64,000 bases of DNA from positions 16,840,542 through 16,904,541 of the forward strand of contig NC_060238.1 in the NCBI RefSeq assembly GCF_021155775.2. Direction: 5' to 3'. Shown here in pieces: positions 47,890-60,658 of this stretch (its first letter is position 1; each line of letters begins with the position of its first letter). The stretch is from Neodiprion pinetum. Lineage: Eukaryota > Arthropoda > Insecta > Hymenoptera > Diprionidae. The position numbers and the translations under genes were made by a program. A model generated the notes under the pieces. The model had not been told where the DNA came from, ran no database searches, and saw nothing but the letters and a program-made list of their open reading frames with translations.

Positions 47890-48194
47890 TGTCGTCTATG
47901 ACGGTTGGTAACCCTGGCAAACAGCCTCTCTCGGATTGTAGCGCATGCGCATTGAATTTGAGCAGACAACGGAACGTGCTGAAGTTAGGACTTCACTCTG
48001 TATATCTATTCAGGAATTTAATGGACAGTTACCAATTACAACAGAAAGCATAGGAATTGACTGCAAGCTTGCGTTACTACAAGGGCGTAGCTTTGGTAAG
48101 GGTGATAATCATGAATCAGTACTGATGTCTCAGTATAGAAATATGAAATTGCGGGGATAACATCAACAATTCCAATAAAAAAAAAAAAAAATAC

Positions 48195-48350
48195 ATTTAC
48201 AACCTTAGAGTGACTGATGGAGTTGATTTTCTAAATGTGAATATATTTAGACATACTAAATTTCAGACAATTCTAAAATTGTGAACTAACGATTTTTCTC
48301 TAAATTGCATTGTTACATTAACACTATAAACTTCTACTTCATGAAGAGAA
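48195..48350. repeat. Copy 4 of the ~170-bp dispersed repeat
   Basis: CCTTAGAGTGACTGATGGAG at the start, and GATTTTTCTCTAAATTGCAT then AAACTTCTACTTCATGAAG at the end. It follows a run of A at 48177-48191. Confidence 0.5.
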
Positions 48351-49523
48351 AGAATATTGTATTCGTGGCAAAAGAATGAAGCGATTAGTGAGGCGTCCAA
48401 AGTTGCGTGGCCCACTGCTCATATTTTCACAATTTCGTTGACGAAAATACAAGAATTTGCTGCTGCGGATTTTTCTTGAGCTTCTCCAGCTGTCACGGAA
48501 ATGTAACATGTTGCAATGGTGTATTGTATGATATTTTTTATATCGAGTGGATGAAAAGTAGTGGGGCGTTACGTGGTAGTTTGCGGGACGCAAGTGGTTA
48601 ATATATTCTCCCTAGGGACGAAAGTGAAGGAATTCTGGTCTGCGCGTGCGCAAACCTATTTTTACAACACTGAGATGAAATTGGCTACTTTCGTACCGCT
48701 AAGCTGAAACGCAAAACTCCACTTTTCATGCACATGTGATGAAAAATATTTCTTAATGCGTTACAATAAATCATTTTTTTTCTAACTAAGCGAGTGTGTT
48801 ACCGAAGAATATTAGCAAAAATTTTTTTTTCCAAAACAGATTTGATCTGCCAAAAATCAAAGTCGTCTGAATATTATTAACAACAACAAAGATATGAATT
48901 TAATGTCGAAAGGTGCGCAAACATTTTATTGCAAATGGTTTCAATAAAATCGGAAATTTCTTTGTACTATTTGAATGATAAAGAAACCTCCTAAAAATAA
49001 TACGGGATAATGAAAAAATCATTTACTAGACTGATTCGCTTTGCCTCACACAAAATGACTCACACTTCTATTTTCCAATGCTGTGGCTATTTTGTCAATA
49101 TTCATTTGCTTGATTATATCAAGAATGCAATAATAGAATGTAATAATGACCTGCATACGAGATGTGAATTTTTTTTCCTTTGCAGTCACTGATTAATTTG
49201 ATCATGATTATTTGTTCCTCCCTCTAGGGCTATGCATTTCAAATAAAAATAATGTGATCCTGATCACGTCGGTCAGTCATTACAAAGTGAAAAAAAAAAT
49301 ACAAGTAGCATACAAAATGATTGTTAATCTGTATATATTCAAGCTTTTTTTTATTTTTATGAGGATATATGAACTGCAATCCTTACCTACATGATATTAT
49401 ACAATTCGCTACAAGATTTTATATACTTTTTGTTCAAAATGATCTCTTTAAAAGTCACTACTCTGCATACACAAGGTGCAAATTTGCCTTAGTATCTGAA
49501 AAACTTGTAAATGTTGGCGGATT

Positions 49524-49715
49524 TTGCTAGGTATAGAAAAAGGCAGACCTTTTAGTTGTGTTCAGAGATTTTTTCCTGCATTGTTAAATGCGTTTACCAA
49601 TAATTGTCAAACATTAGTTCGCGGTGTGATCGGTAGAATGCCTATTCCACCGGTAACTTACCTGCCTGACGAGCGACTCGATTATGTCATCGGGGAAACT
49701 CAAGTTACATTTTAA
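49524..49715 (+). CDS. Short exon-like frame, unrecognised
   Basis: A 63-codon frame ends at TAA 49713-49715. From about 49570 on its residue mix is protein-like (NCQTLVRGVIGRMPIPP, YLPDERLDYVIGETQVTF). A possible acceptor TTGTGTTCAG precedes 49567. It could be a last exon whose upstream exons I cannot find, or the end of a decayed gene. No family assigned. Confidence 0.25.
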   Translation: MLGIEKGRPFSCVQRFFPALLNAFTNNCQTLVRGVIGRMPIPPVTYLPDERLDYVIGETQVTF

Positions 49716-52101
49716 CTCGTGCTTTTGCTAAGTTTCATTGGAATTGACGTGCTGTCTTTTAACTATGCAGTTTGTGTGCAAATTTAACAAACTCCTAGTA
49801 CGAATTCAGGTTTGTAAATTTACAAATACAAGTTTTTTTTTTTTTTTTTTTTACACAGTTTCAAAGACTCTTTAATACTTTTTCTTGAGAACAGTTGATT
49901 TCGTTGGTAATGCAATGTTGTTCTTGACACTTAATCTTTTCAACCCTCTGAGGGCAACTCTGAGCAGTTTATTACCTAGAAATAGTTTTTTTCATAAACA
50001 TCATTTAAATTCATGTTTTTCAACATGTAAATAGTTGAATGAAATCGTCAGAGTCTAAAAGAAATTACAGGTGCAAATTCGATATGCTAATTTTAGATGA
50101 CAGGAAAATTAAATGCAAAACGAGATGTGAATATTGGCAAATATTCCGTCACCTGGCTAATATACTATCGCGTTTGCTTTCAGAGGGTTAATATTGAAAT
50201 TATTCTAATTCACACGCACAATTCACTATGGCACCATTTAAAATCGAATTGAATCGAAATGAGAATATTTCAAACTTGAGGTATTGTCTTTATGATTTGA
50301 ACGAATAATACACGATTCACATTACATATGCTGTGGTTTATACACCAAATATTTCAGTTTGAGTACCAATAGGAGGCAAGTTTTATTGATTTATATGCGA
50401 GGAATAAAGCATGGCACAGCGAAGATATTACTAATGCACTTGGCGCGAAAATTACGAAAGCAGGGGTACAATCGCTTAATACAACATTTAATCACATTGA
50501 TCTGTAAATTGCACAGTAAGAATAATAGTCATCTCTTGAAACTTCGGGTACGACTTACAGAATGTTGTATTATACATGTAAATTGTGTTGTAATGATGAT
50601 GAGCAATTTAAAGATATGAAATAAGAAATGATAGTTCGGATCATTTGTGGTTACATTCATATTCCACTTCACCAGAGATGATATTCTTTTCTTAAAACGA
50701 GTTGTATATTATTATATGATATGACAGTGAAACTTTGGAGGAAGATTTCAGGAGGAAATCTCTTTCCTTACTGTAGATCAGTAATGATATTGTAATTTAT
50801 AGAGGTCACTTAGAGAATGTAATAATGCGAAAGAAAATGATTAAATTCACGTGAAACAGACATATCCGTTTCATCTAACCATTGCAAAAATCAATACCCA
50901 ATACTGCTAAAGAGATTTACGAATATGAAAAAATACAAATAAAGTGAACGACAATGAAACTTGAAGAATTAAAGCACAGAATAAACTCTATTTACAAGAA
51001 AAAAAACCGTTTGAGACAAAACATTAAGATTTGAAGAGGAAATAACTGCAGTTCTTTCTAAGCCGCACAATAGAACCGTTTAAAAAAACATCGTAATATG
51101 TATAATTATTTCGTAAATGGAACGGAGCATACAATTACCATAGTAAAAGCATGACTTTATATATTCAATAGTTTTGTGAGAATTATGTTAATTCATGAGA
51201 AATCAAAAATTTGCGAAATTTGGTCTTTAAGGTTCAAACTTTTATTTATTTCATGACATTGATTCAACCAAATAAAAAGTTAGTCTTCCAATACAAATTT
51301 GTTTGAGTTTACTTTTTCCATCATAATGCCCTGAAAGTCTATTCTGCAAAAATGATGATTTAATTCTGTAAAATCTGGAAAAGTCAACTAATTTCCAATT
51401 GAAATTTTATTGGGCACTTTGATAAAACTTGATGCATGTTGTGGACAAGAAATGACATGTCCAAATACATGTAAAATATGTTTGTTCAATTTTCACAGTT
51501 TTGTTTTTTTAGCAGATATTTAATTCTCAATCCTGGAAAATTAATCTGTTTCACTATGAAATAAAATATGGTAGATGTTCAACAAGTTATTCCGATCAAA
51601 TTTGTTGTGCAGTCGACACAAACATCTTATCCTCACAAGAATATTATTTTAATAGTAACAAACTGATGCTGCTTGAATACCGTCATGCATACTACTTAAG
51701 TTTTCCAAAAGTCAACAAGAATGGAACTCTGGAAGTGACCAAATCTGAAAATTTGCTATTTTCGGACGTCCAAGCGACTCCGTTTTGCAAAAGCAATTAT
51801 TATCTTTGCATTTTCAAGAACTTTCTACTTAGAGGTTGAGTGATCGTATAAAAAGACTGCTGATTCTAGGCGAATTTACTCGGCGGTTTTGGTGGATCTA
51901 AGTGGATTCAGGTAATTTTATCTTTCTACGCTTATTGACAATTGAACAGAATTTCATTGTAAAATCAGTTGGTAACTGTAGAACACTAACTTCTCCTATG
52001 TCCTTTACCATTTCTCGCCAGATGAAAACTCGCCTTACTGGTCCGATACAAGTTAGCAGTCTTCATTCATCTCCAATCTCATAATTTCATAAGGCCCTCA
52101 T

Positions 52102-53278
52102 TAGGGTGTGCGGAAAAAAATCGATGTTTTTTTTCGGTTGCATCCGGCATTAGAAGTTAATTTGAAGTAATAAAAAAAGATTTCTAGAAAGAGCGCTCAA
52201 AAAAAAATTACTTCGGACGGCGCATTGCATTTTAAGATTTCCCATAAGAATAACACAGGAAAATATTGAGACTTCTAAATGTGGTAGTGCAACTTTCCAG
52301 AAAAAAATCGCACAGAAACGCCTATAAGATATTCGTATAAAGAAACGATTGGGAAATGTTGTTGAAAAAAGATATAAGCGATTTCGTTACGCAAAAATCC
52401 TTATTTCTTTTTGAGTAATTCAATTTACCTCATGATTTTTTTAGAGTAAATATTGAATTATGGCCTGAAAACGCTAGTTATTTGAGTTGCTTAGATTTTT
52501 AAAAAAATCTAAAAGTCGTTAATGACGTAGCCGAACGTGGTGTCGCTTTGATAGAAGCTTATAACGGTTCGTTAACAAAAAACGAAGAGCAGCTACAATA
52601 TTTATTGGGCATAGTGCAAAATCATCGACAGAAATACCCTAACTGCAACAAACAGACTCGTAAAAAAAAGAACGATGATTTATAAGAGCATTATAATGTA
52701 AAAACAAAACTATTTGATCAATATTAAACCAAATTCATTAAATAAAGCTTTTCGAAACCCGATCAATGATGAACGTCGTTTCTTTTATATTTCTCGTTGT
52801 GCTTGATTTTTTTTGTATTAGCGAAACATTTCGAGAACGATTTCATGCAAATTGTATGTTGGAGAAGAAAATTCACTACAAAAAACCTCCACAAAGTTTT
52901 TTTGTAAAGCGAAAAATTCGATTTTTACAGCTTTTTGAATTTTTTTTTCTATCAATCCAACTTCAGATAGCGATACCATTTAAACGGTTGTTCTGAGCTA
53001 ATTTTTCGTATAACGTTTTTTGTACGGAATTCGATTCTCTATACGAATATCTTATAGGCGTTTCTGTGCGATTTTTTTCTGGAAAGTTGCACTACCACAT
53101 TTAGAAGTCTCAATATTTTCCTGTGTTATTCTTACGGGAAATCTTAAAATGCAACGCGCCATTCGAAATAATTTTTTTTTTGAGCTCTCCTTCTAGAAAT
53201 CTTTTTTTTTTACCCCAAATTAACTTCTAATGCCGGATGCAACCGAAAAAAAACATCGATTTTTTCCCGCACACCCTA
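52102..53278. mobile_element. 1.18-kb element with ~250-bp inverted repeats and 8-bp duplication
   Basis: TAGGGTGTGCGGAAAAAAAT at left and the inverted TAGGGTGTGCGGGAAAAAAT at right. The arms match over about 240-250 bp. The flanks GCCCTCAT (52094-52101) and GCCCACAT (53279-53286) agree in 7 of 8 bases. The interior keeps a 60-codon transposase-like remnant at 52503-52685. Duplication length suggests hAT-like or P-like; the long arms are unusual for hAT. Non-autonomous. Confidence 0.8.
52503..52685 (+). pseudogene. C-terminal remnant of the element's transposase
   Basis: After a TAA at 52500-52502 the frame reads KNLKVVNDVAERGVALIE, continues NEEQLQYLLGIVQNHRQKYP and ends in a Lys-rich tail at TAA 52683-52685. 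I recall the VVNDxAERGVALI..EEQ..LL..V..HR pattern from the C-terminus of a widespread family of uncharacterised transposon-borne proteins in invertebrates. It sits centrally in the inverted-repeat element, as the last exon of the lost transposase would. Confidence 0.55.
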
Positions 53279-53286
53279 GCCCACAT

Positions 53287-54468
53287 AATCATCAAAACGT
53301 CAGCATGTCCTCTCCGTGTCTTCAAGCTGTATGGGTAGGGTCTTTTGTTTGCGCATAACGTAACGCACAAAGTTTTATCCCAAAAATGATTCAAAGGCCG
53401 TAGCCGGATACGTATGAGTTAGCTGCCCTCGCGCATATTTGCTTCATATGTTGAGACTATAAACCGACTGATAAAGCATGATTGCTTTGCAAATTTCAAC
53501 CATTATCAACGCCTAGGTTTTGAGTAAAAAAATATTTTCCTAAATCCAAAAATATTTGTCTTCCCTTGATAGCCTGAACCGATCAACTTGATTTGTATAT
53601 ACGTTTTGAAGATATTAAGTACTTACTTTATAAAAAATATTTAGCTTTTGTTCACGGGATCAATAAAAAAAAACTCGTTTCACTTTTTACATAGTTTTAT
53701 ATTTCATAAGAATTTACGTATTTTTTATTTCCGATCATTTTGCACTAAGTATTCCTAACATGCTTCGAGATATAAAGGGTTTCTAGAGCTGAGCAGAAGT
53801 CTAGGAAAGAAAATTTAAAGGAATTTTAAATTATCCGGGAAATGTAGGAAGTTTTCATCGATTCTTTTGTATTATCTGGAGAACTACATTTAGCTGCGTT
53901 TATTATTTGCTATTGTTTTGTGCCAGAATTGAATCTAACGAAAATATTTCAACGGCATGTGATGTTTTATTTATTTACTACAGCAGGTCTATCTTTCTAT
54001 TACCATCGTGTTACAAAATTTAATGGCTTGCCTGTGCCCTGTGTAAACTCGTCTCACGTAATATTCATTACATGTTCCACTCATTCGAACAATTTATTCA
54101 CATTCTAGGTTGAGTTTCTAATAGTAACTAGAGTAAAGAAACTGCACGAAAAATCTTGATAATGAATTGACATAGCTTGCCATACTATAATGGCATTCAA
54201 TCATTCATTTAATATTCGGATTCATTAATTGATTCCACCACCCTAATTGCATGATCTTATTCTGCGTGCATGATTTTTTTTAAATTACTCATGCAACGCA
54301 CTCTCATTACGTATTGTCTGTGGTACATAACTTGACTTAACTTAATATTGAAACCACCACCACTATAACTGACTACAATTTCTAGCTTATAACAATAGCG
54401 TGAAATACAAGTCAGTGAGTTCACTGAGTTATTCTTGAAAAATCTATAGGATCAAAAACGGCACCTCA
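53287..54468. other. AT-rich spacer, no gene seen
   Basis: No exon or repeat ends are recognised before the candidate exon at 54469. Confidence 0.5.
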
Positions 54469-54537
54469 ATGGCCCTGGAAACGAATGGTAGCAACGTCGT
54501 GTGGTTAAGCTCATCAGCGCCTGATCAGATACAGCAG
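54469..54537 (+). CDS. Candidate first coding exon of an unknown gene
   Basis: The ATG in context CACCTCAATGG opens 23 codons (MALETNGSNVVWLSS...) that end in CAGCAG|GTATGTG, a strong donor, in phase 0. The codon mix looks coding. I found no matching downstream exon on the plus strand, so this may be chance. Confidence 0.3.
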
Positions 54538-55133
54538 GTATGTGACTGGTCAATACAGGTTATCTTCGTAGGTGAAAGATTCGGACATTTTTATATGACG
54601 TCAAAACATGACATAAACATATCACATTATTTAAAACTTTTAAATTCTTCATTTAACATTATGCTTTCGCGACAAGGTAAATGTGAAGCATTGCAATGCA
54701 TTCTAAAACAAGAAAGCCGTGTCTGTCTAGCTTAGTAAAGTTGATACTCCATGCTGTATAACAAATACACGTGAAGAATGGTGAAGCAACATGTTAATAC
54801 CGACTTTAGTGATATGGTCACCCTCAATACTCTTATGAGTACCAAAGTTTAGTTTCAGTAATAGTACTAGCTTACATAGTTTTTTTTTTTTTTTTTTTTT
54901 GTTAACTTAGCTGGATTAAATAGTTTCATTTAATAAATCATTTGCTACTAGAAACCTGATCATGATGGCTCATTGTACTTATGGGAGATTATGGGAAATA
55001 CTTATGGGGATGCTGTGAGCAAGCAAACCAAACGATATTTCACGATCAGTAAGTTGAATTCTACGTGTGGTTAGGAGAAATGACAGACAACATTGCTATT
55101 AAGTGAAGGATTAAAATTCTCGACCTCGTAGAT
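54538..55133. other. Spacer with long T run
   Basis: A run of about 22 T lies near 54879-54900. Near its end ACATTGCTATTAAG (55090-55103) is the left copy of a 14-bp direct repeat around the palindrome. Confidence 0.5.
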
Positions 55134-56500
55134 AATGTAGTGGTAAATCTTTGTGAGCGGTCATTGAATGTATTACGTATATTTTCGTTAACGTTTCGGC
55201 CCGGGTAGGGGCCCTCCTCAGAACGATCAATTTTTTATTTAACTGTCAAGAACATAAATTCCATCAGTAAGACATTAACATCCATGGATATAGTACTATT
55301 AAGACTTATTATCTATTGTACATTGGAGAGTACATTCAGTATATCTATTACGATTAAAAAAGTATATAGACCTTAAGGGGTAATTTACCTTGTATAAGAA
55401 ACAGGGTTAAAACACTGGTCAAAATCATAAAATTCAAAATGGAGAGCGATCGTGCTTCAAATAAGATGATAATAGACATTGGCATCTTCTCCAATTGTTA
55501 AACAGTGTAGGTGTATAAGGTTTGAATATTAAAAAATAAATTAACAATAAGATATTAACAATGCACAAGTCAAAAGATTAAAAAGGTTAAAGAAGGGGTT
55601 TAAGAAAGTTAAAATAGTTAGAACTATGCCGACACAATAATAATGGTGTCATTATCTCCCAGTTCTCCATATCTGAACAAATTTACTCAACCGTTTGAAC
55701 CAACTGGTAAACAACAACTACTGGGCGGATCACATGTGAGCCAGAATGAAGGCGAACAGGTATAGCAAAATATATAGCAAAATTTTTGCTATACCTGTTC
55801 ACCACAACTACTGGACGGATCACATGTGACCCAGAATGAAGGCGAACAGATATAGCAAAATTTTTGTTATACCTGTTCGCCTTCACTCTGGGTCACATGT
55901 GATCCGCCCAGTAGTTGTTGTTTACCAGTTGGTTCAAACGGTTGAGTAAATTTGTTCAGATATGGAGAACTGGGAGATAATGACACCATTATTAATGTGT
56001 CGGCATCGTTTTAACCATTTTAACTTTCTTAAACCCTTTCCTTAACCTTTTTAATCTTTGGACTTGTGCATTGTGATTTTCTTATTGTTAATTTATTTAT
56101 TAATATTCAAACCTTATACACCTACACTGTTTAACAATTGGAGAAGATGCCAATGTCTATTGTCATCTTATTTGAAGAACCATCGCTCTCCATTTTGAAT
56201 TTTATGATTTTGACCAGTGTTTTAATCCTCTTTCTTATACAAGGTAAATTACCTCTTAAGGTCTATATACTTTTTTAATCGTAATAGATATACTGAATGT
56301 TCTCTCCAATGTACAATAGATACTAACTCTTAATAGTATTATATCCATGGATGTTAATGTCTTACTGATGGAATTTATGTTCTTGACAGTTAAATAAAAA
56401 ATTGATCGTTCTGAGGAGGGCCCCTACCCGGGCCGAAACGTTAACGAAAATATACGTAATACATTCAATGACCGCTCACAAAGATTTACCATACTACATT
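55134..56500. mobile_element. ~1.37-kb palindromic, Penelope-terminal-like element
   Basis: The two halves are long inverted copies of each other, centred near 55861. Matching blocks include AATGTAGTxxGGTAAATC, CGTTAACGTTTCGGCC, TCCATGGATxTxxTAxTA and the central GGCGGATCACATGTGA-xCCAGAATGAAGG units, which also repeat in tandem. ACATTGCTATTAAG occurs at 55090-55103 and 56496-56509, a 14-bp direct repeat as expected for a retroelement target duplication. No RT frame is present. Each arm has a hammerhead-like core close to its outer end, as in the terminal repeats of Penelope-like elements. Confidence 0.7.
56411..56459 (+). ncRNA. Hammerhead-ribozyme-like motif, right arm of the palindrome
   Basis: CTGAGGA (56411-56417), a GGCCC/GGGCC stem with short loop, then GAAA (56435-56438). 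A later ACGT/ACGT stem III ends in GTA at 56455-56457. These are the conserved core parts of a type I hammerhead. The same motif is on the minus strand of the left arm (CTGAGGA at 55221-55215, GAAA at 55197-55194). Stem I pairing was not convincing by eye. Confidence 0.4.
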
Positions 56501-58781
56501 GCTATTAAGGTTGAGAGACAAAATTTGACATAGATTTGAAAAGTTTAATCATACCGAATAAAGAAAGTGGGTCGTGGATAATTCAAACACTTCAAATAAA
56601 ACTACCGTTAAGTTATGGACAACGATCATTACACCAATTCTAAGTCCGATCGATTTTGCGTTTTGCTTACCTTATGCTAACTGCGAAAGATTTTCCACGT
56701 TCCGCGGTTTAACTGAATAGTGTCAAATTTATAAGACGTCTTAATAACGCTCGAATGCGACAAGTATCAGAGACAAATTTAAAGAGTATAAATTTCACGA
56801 ATAGTTTTGATCGACGCTAGTCGAACGAGGACTGTTACGCTTTTTCTAGTGCATTACAATATAGCAACTAGCCTTTTGATCCATATGCAACAGAAATGTA
56901 TTTTTATAAACCATAATTTTCTCTCCAATGAAATTCGTGTGACACACGAATCATTTGCTCAGCTTATGGGCCATAGCTTACCTTTAACAAGCAAATAATC
57001 TTGGTTGTATTTCTGTGCGTCTACACGTAACAAACTATCCAGTTACGTTGAAAACCCTAACACATGGTGTTGGCATTTCCGTATAAAGTCGATTCTGCCA
57101 CTCCCCTCTCGATTAAATTTAGCGAATCAAAGATAAGATTGGCAGCACTGGCATCTATTGAATAACATACGCTGCATCTGACTAAAGCGCCATGGCGATT
57201 ATCCGGAGGCACCTTGGTGCTGACCCCTCTTGTTTTAGCGGGTCAGATGTAAGGTTAGTTCCAGCACCGGTGTACTGAACCGACGCAGTGTGTTGTTCAA
57301 TGAGCCTATATTAGATGCCAACATTACCTCAGCCTTGTTTTTGTCCAGTACAACCAAATACGGCGATGGGGGGGGGGGGGGGTCCACTTGACTATGAGCT
57401 GAATACATGCATACACGAGTAATACGCATATTCGTTACGCTATTGGCCTATGCCTTGTGGCTACTACACTTTAAATCTTTCAAGGGCACATTAAATCTAC
57501 CGAACGGATTTCAATTAAATTTGGCATAGGGGTTATTACTTTATTTCCAGAAAAAATAAGGAAAAACTACCATGAAACCAAGTGGCACTATCTAAGTGCC
57601 ACTGCCCCGCTTGGCAAGTCTTATATTCGAAAAGCCTGCAGAGGATGCGTAAAGTACTCTATTTTCGTATAGTGTAGTAAAACGACTTTCTTTGTAGTAT
57701 GTGTCCCTTCGATTAACTCAATTGTACGCACTGTGTTATTGAGCATAAGTTACCTAATTCCAATCTTATCCGCTGTCAGAGGCACCTTTGTTGCGCCTCA
57801 AATGAATCTTTTTTTTCAGAGGTGTTGGAACAAATAGCATGCATCACAATGCGCGGTGAGCAATGTCTGACTCGTATAATCACACACTCGTCTTGGCGTA
57901 AGCTGCCTCCACACAAATACTTTTGTGATTACAGCGCTCGCCTTCGGCTCGTGCCGTCAACTTCATACCCGTATTTGTGATGAAGCTGAAGTTAGCAGGC
58001 AACCGCAGAGACTGGCTCAGGAAGGAATAGGGAGTTCGGGGTTCCGATGCTAACTTCAGCTTTATGCGTTTGTGCATAGCTCACTCTCAATTTAAGCGTT
58101 GATTAACTCCCCATACAGCAAGTTTTTGAATATTTCAAAACATTATTCTACGAAAAAGCTATGCTTCTGTAATGTTTAAATACATTTTTAAATGATTTTT
58201 ACATTGGAATATTAAAATTTGCTGGAACACGTAAAACAATAGCATATTGTGTTACGAGTGCGGGAAGTAGGCGATTACCGATGATTATGAGGTTTGCAGT
58301 ATGAAAAGGCGAGTGCTGCATTTACACGAATACGAGTACTGCAATCGCATGAATATTAGTTTGAACACACCATGAACCAAGGCGAGTGCTGTAATTGAAC
58401 CATTCAAATATCACCCCTCCGCAAGTGTGACACGCTTTTTTCCAATATCTGTAAACAAAAGTTTAATTGAGGAGCAACTCAGGTGCCACTGGCAATGCAT
58501 AAAATGATGGTTAATTAACGTACGCGCAATGAGTCTGCGTGAAATTAAATTTTCGAAAAATGCGCATGCTGCTAAGAAGCTCTAGTGTGTTAAATATAGC
58601 ATTTCAACTGTGCGCATGCGTCTATATTGTTTTACTACACTGTTCAGAGATGGGGCGTTTCACAGAATTCGAAAATGGAATTACTCGAGCAGATTTTGGA
58701 AACAAAGATTTTTCAAATATACATGTTTTGTATGAATAACCAAAATATTTTCCTGCCCAGATAGAATACATGTGCCTCATA

Positions 58782-59040
58782 CACTGTGAGTTTTTCCAAA
58801 AGCGGAACAATCCGTGTTCCGAAAGCAGGTAACCGGAGTTACAATTCGTGTACAAGTCGTGCACCGTAACCCGTCACGGCCATCCTTAACCTCAAAGATT
58901 ACTTGACAAAATAACCTAAATATTAGGAAATGTAGAAAATAATGTAAAATCGAATTTTGTACAACCAACTGAGACAATAATTAAGTAATTGAGAGTAGGA
59001 CTGTCATCAAATTCAGTTATTCATTGCGATAATGAGTTAA
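58782..59040. repeat. Partial copy of the 40567-40913 MITE
   Basis: CACTGTGAGTTTTTCC, GCAGGTAACCGGAGTTACA, AATAACCTxAATATTAxGAA and GAGAGTAGGACTGTCAT follow the order seen in the full copy. The right end is lost. Confidence 0.6.
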
Positions 59041-59601
59041 CAAGGCTTCCTGTTGACGATTTTAAAATTGAACGAGTCGCAGTTTTACATTCCTACGACG
59101 CTAAAGTCGATCGTGACTACGTCAGAGAGTGCAAAACTTTAAATTGAAGTTCGCAGTAGATTATCCTCGGTCCGATAGGACAATGTGTTTCGGAGTGTTT
59201 GTGAGAAATGACAATCCTGGGTTTCAAATGGCTGCGGAGCAAGTCTAAAGGCATCAATGAGGCCGAGACTGTTTCGCAGCCCTACAACTGCGACGTCAAT
59301 CTTTGTGCTCTTGGATGAATCTTTGCTTCCTCAACGACTCTTGGCTATTATGAAAGTCGTGTGAGAGTGCAAAGACTTTGATCTTGAGAATTGACGAAAT
59401 ATTAGTGAATTGTGTGATCGTGTGGGAACTTGGGAAAATTGGAGTGTGTGACAAAAATAATTACAGGTATTCGATGGACATTAAATCATAGTCAGGTTTT
59501 ACTTGTAATGACTCTATTACTAAAAATAAAAAATATTCTGAATAGTGCAAGACGTACAGTAATATTCATTAATGCCATACACTTGTGGCTACCTTGTATA
59601 C

Positions 59602-59736
59602 GGTCAGAAACAAAATGCGAGTTCGATTCTATATGAGTTATGTGACAATGACTAGCGATGCAGCTGACGACGTGAGGAAATGGAATGCATTGTTACATAA
59701 TTCATATAGAATCGAAGTCGCATTTTGTTTCGGACC
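59602..59736. mobile_element. 135-bp MITE with ~36-bp inverted repeats
   Basis: GGTCAGAAACAAAATGCGAG, continuing TTCGATTCTATATGA, is mirrored at 59701-59736. Non-coding. Confidence 0.7.
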
Positions 59737-60023
59737 GAAAATAAGTCAGCCGGAAAATTACGGTATTCGTGCATTTTACTGTACAATATGTACATACAAT
59801 ATGTTGTATGTATTGTATGTACATTACAATATGTACATACTCAACGACGTCTATCATAAACCCTTCACTCTATAAAGTAAGTAATGCTATCAAATTCAAA
59901 TGTAACCGTTACCAAGTGATTTAGAGATTATTAGTACCATATCATCGCGCGCTGTCGCCGGTGTTCTTTGTTCACATTTTTTGCTACCACAAAAAATTCA
60001 TCATTCGTAAATAAATAATCCTT

Positions 60024-60434
60024 TAGGGAGATAATTCGTCGATGCTGGTCAAAGTGTGATATTGTTGATATTGATTTACGATGTTTCGGCCGGGCCCCAC
60101 CGACCATCTTCAGACTACAAAATTTTTTTTATAAATGTTTAGAAGGATATTCTTATTTGTTTTGACTAGCTTGTTTAGAAACTATATCGCTGGACAATAG
60201 TTCCTTATATGCGTTGGCATAAAGCCATTTAAATTAATATAAAATATATACAAAAACAACGTGTCAAAGTGACAATTTTAAGGTTTTGTGCACTAGAAAT
60301 CCATTGGAATTAATTAAAAATGCATAATATAAGATAGAATTACAAATGAGGAAGTTTGAAACATACGTCACAGATGAAAAGGTTAAATTAAAATAAGATC
60401 GAACAGTTTTTAACGGATTACTCACAAAATTTGA
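60024..60434 (+). repeat. Left terminal repeat (pLTR) of the Penelope-like element
   Basis: Mirror of 63192-63595. Shared blocks include TTGATTTACGATGTTTCG, ATATGCGTTGGCATAAAGCC and GTGTCAAAGTGACAATTTTA. It holds a hammerhead-like core on the minus strand. Confidence 0.8.
60074..60113 (-). ncRNA. Hammerhead-ribozyme-like motif, left pLTR
   Basis: On the minus strand: CTGAAGA (60113-60107), then GGTCGG and CCGGCC able to form a 6-bp stem II with a 6-base loop (one base lies between core and stem), then GAAA (60087-60084) and ACATCGTA, which offers a two-base stem III and a GTA cleavage triplet. Hammerheads in Penelope-like terminal repeats are known from the literature. Stem I is not clear by eye. 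The right pLTR copy (63508-63545, plus) keeps the core but has a weaker stem II. Confidence 0.45.
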
Positions 60435-60658
60435 TTTGAAAAAAATCGAACCGCTACGTGGACGTCTCGAACCACCATGACTAGGCTTCGTACTACATTT
60501 CAAAACACGAGATCATCAATTTCAATAGACTACTCAAGGACAAAGAAGATCTGGAATTGCAGAAGGAAATTAGCTCATACAAAAAACCGTAAAGTTTTGT
60601 TTCTTAAATACCGTCAATTAGGAATTATATCAAAATTTTTACAATTTAAAATAAATAT

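Larger units (their letters stand above)
47890..52101. other. 4.2 kb with no confident gene
   Basis: Contains repeat copy 4 (48195-48350), a T run at 49834-49851 and one short exon-like frame at 49556-49715. No promoter, RNA gene or transposon ends are recognised elsewhere. Confidence 0.4.
56510..60023. other. Mostly empty region with small repeats
   Basis: Includes a 15-base G run at 57368-57382, a hairpin-like pair GAAGCTGAAGTTAGC/GCTAACTTCAGC at 57980-58062, a diverged MITE copy at 58782-59040 and a 135-bp MITE at 59602-59736. No gene is recognised. Confidence 0.4.

Noticed and set aside
55683..55886. 67-codon frame with repeated SGSHVIRPVVV
   Set aside because: It comes from the tandem units at the palindrome centre; no start context and no family.
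57368..57382. Run of 15 G
   Set aside because: Unusual composition but a single homopolymer; could be slippage or a sequencing effect. A G-quadruplex role cannot be supported.
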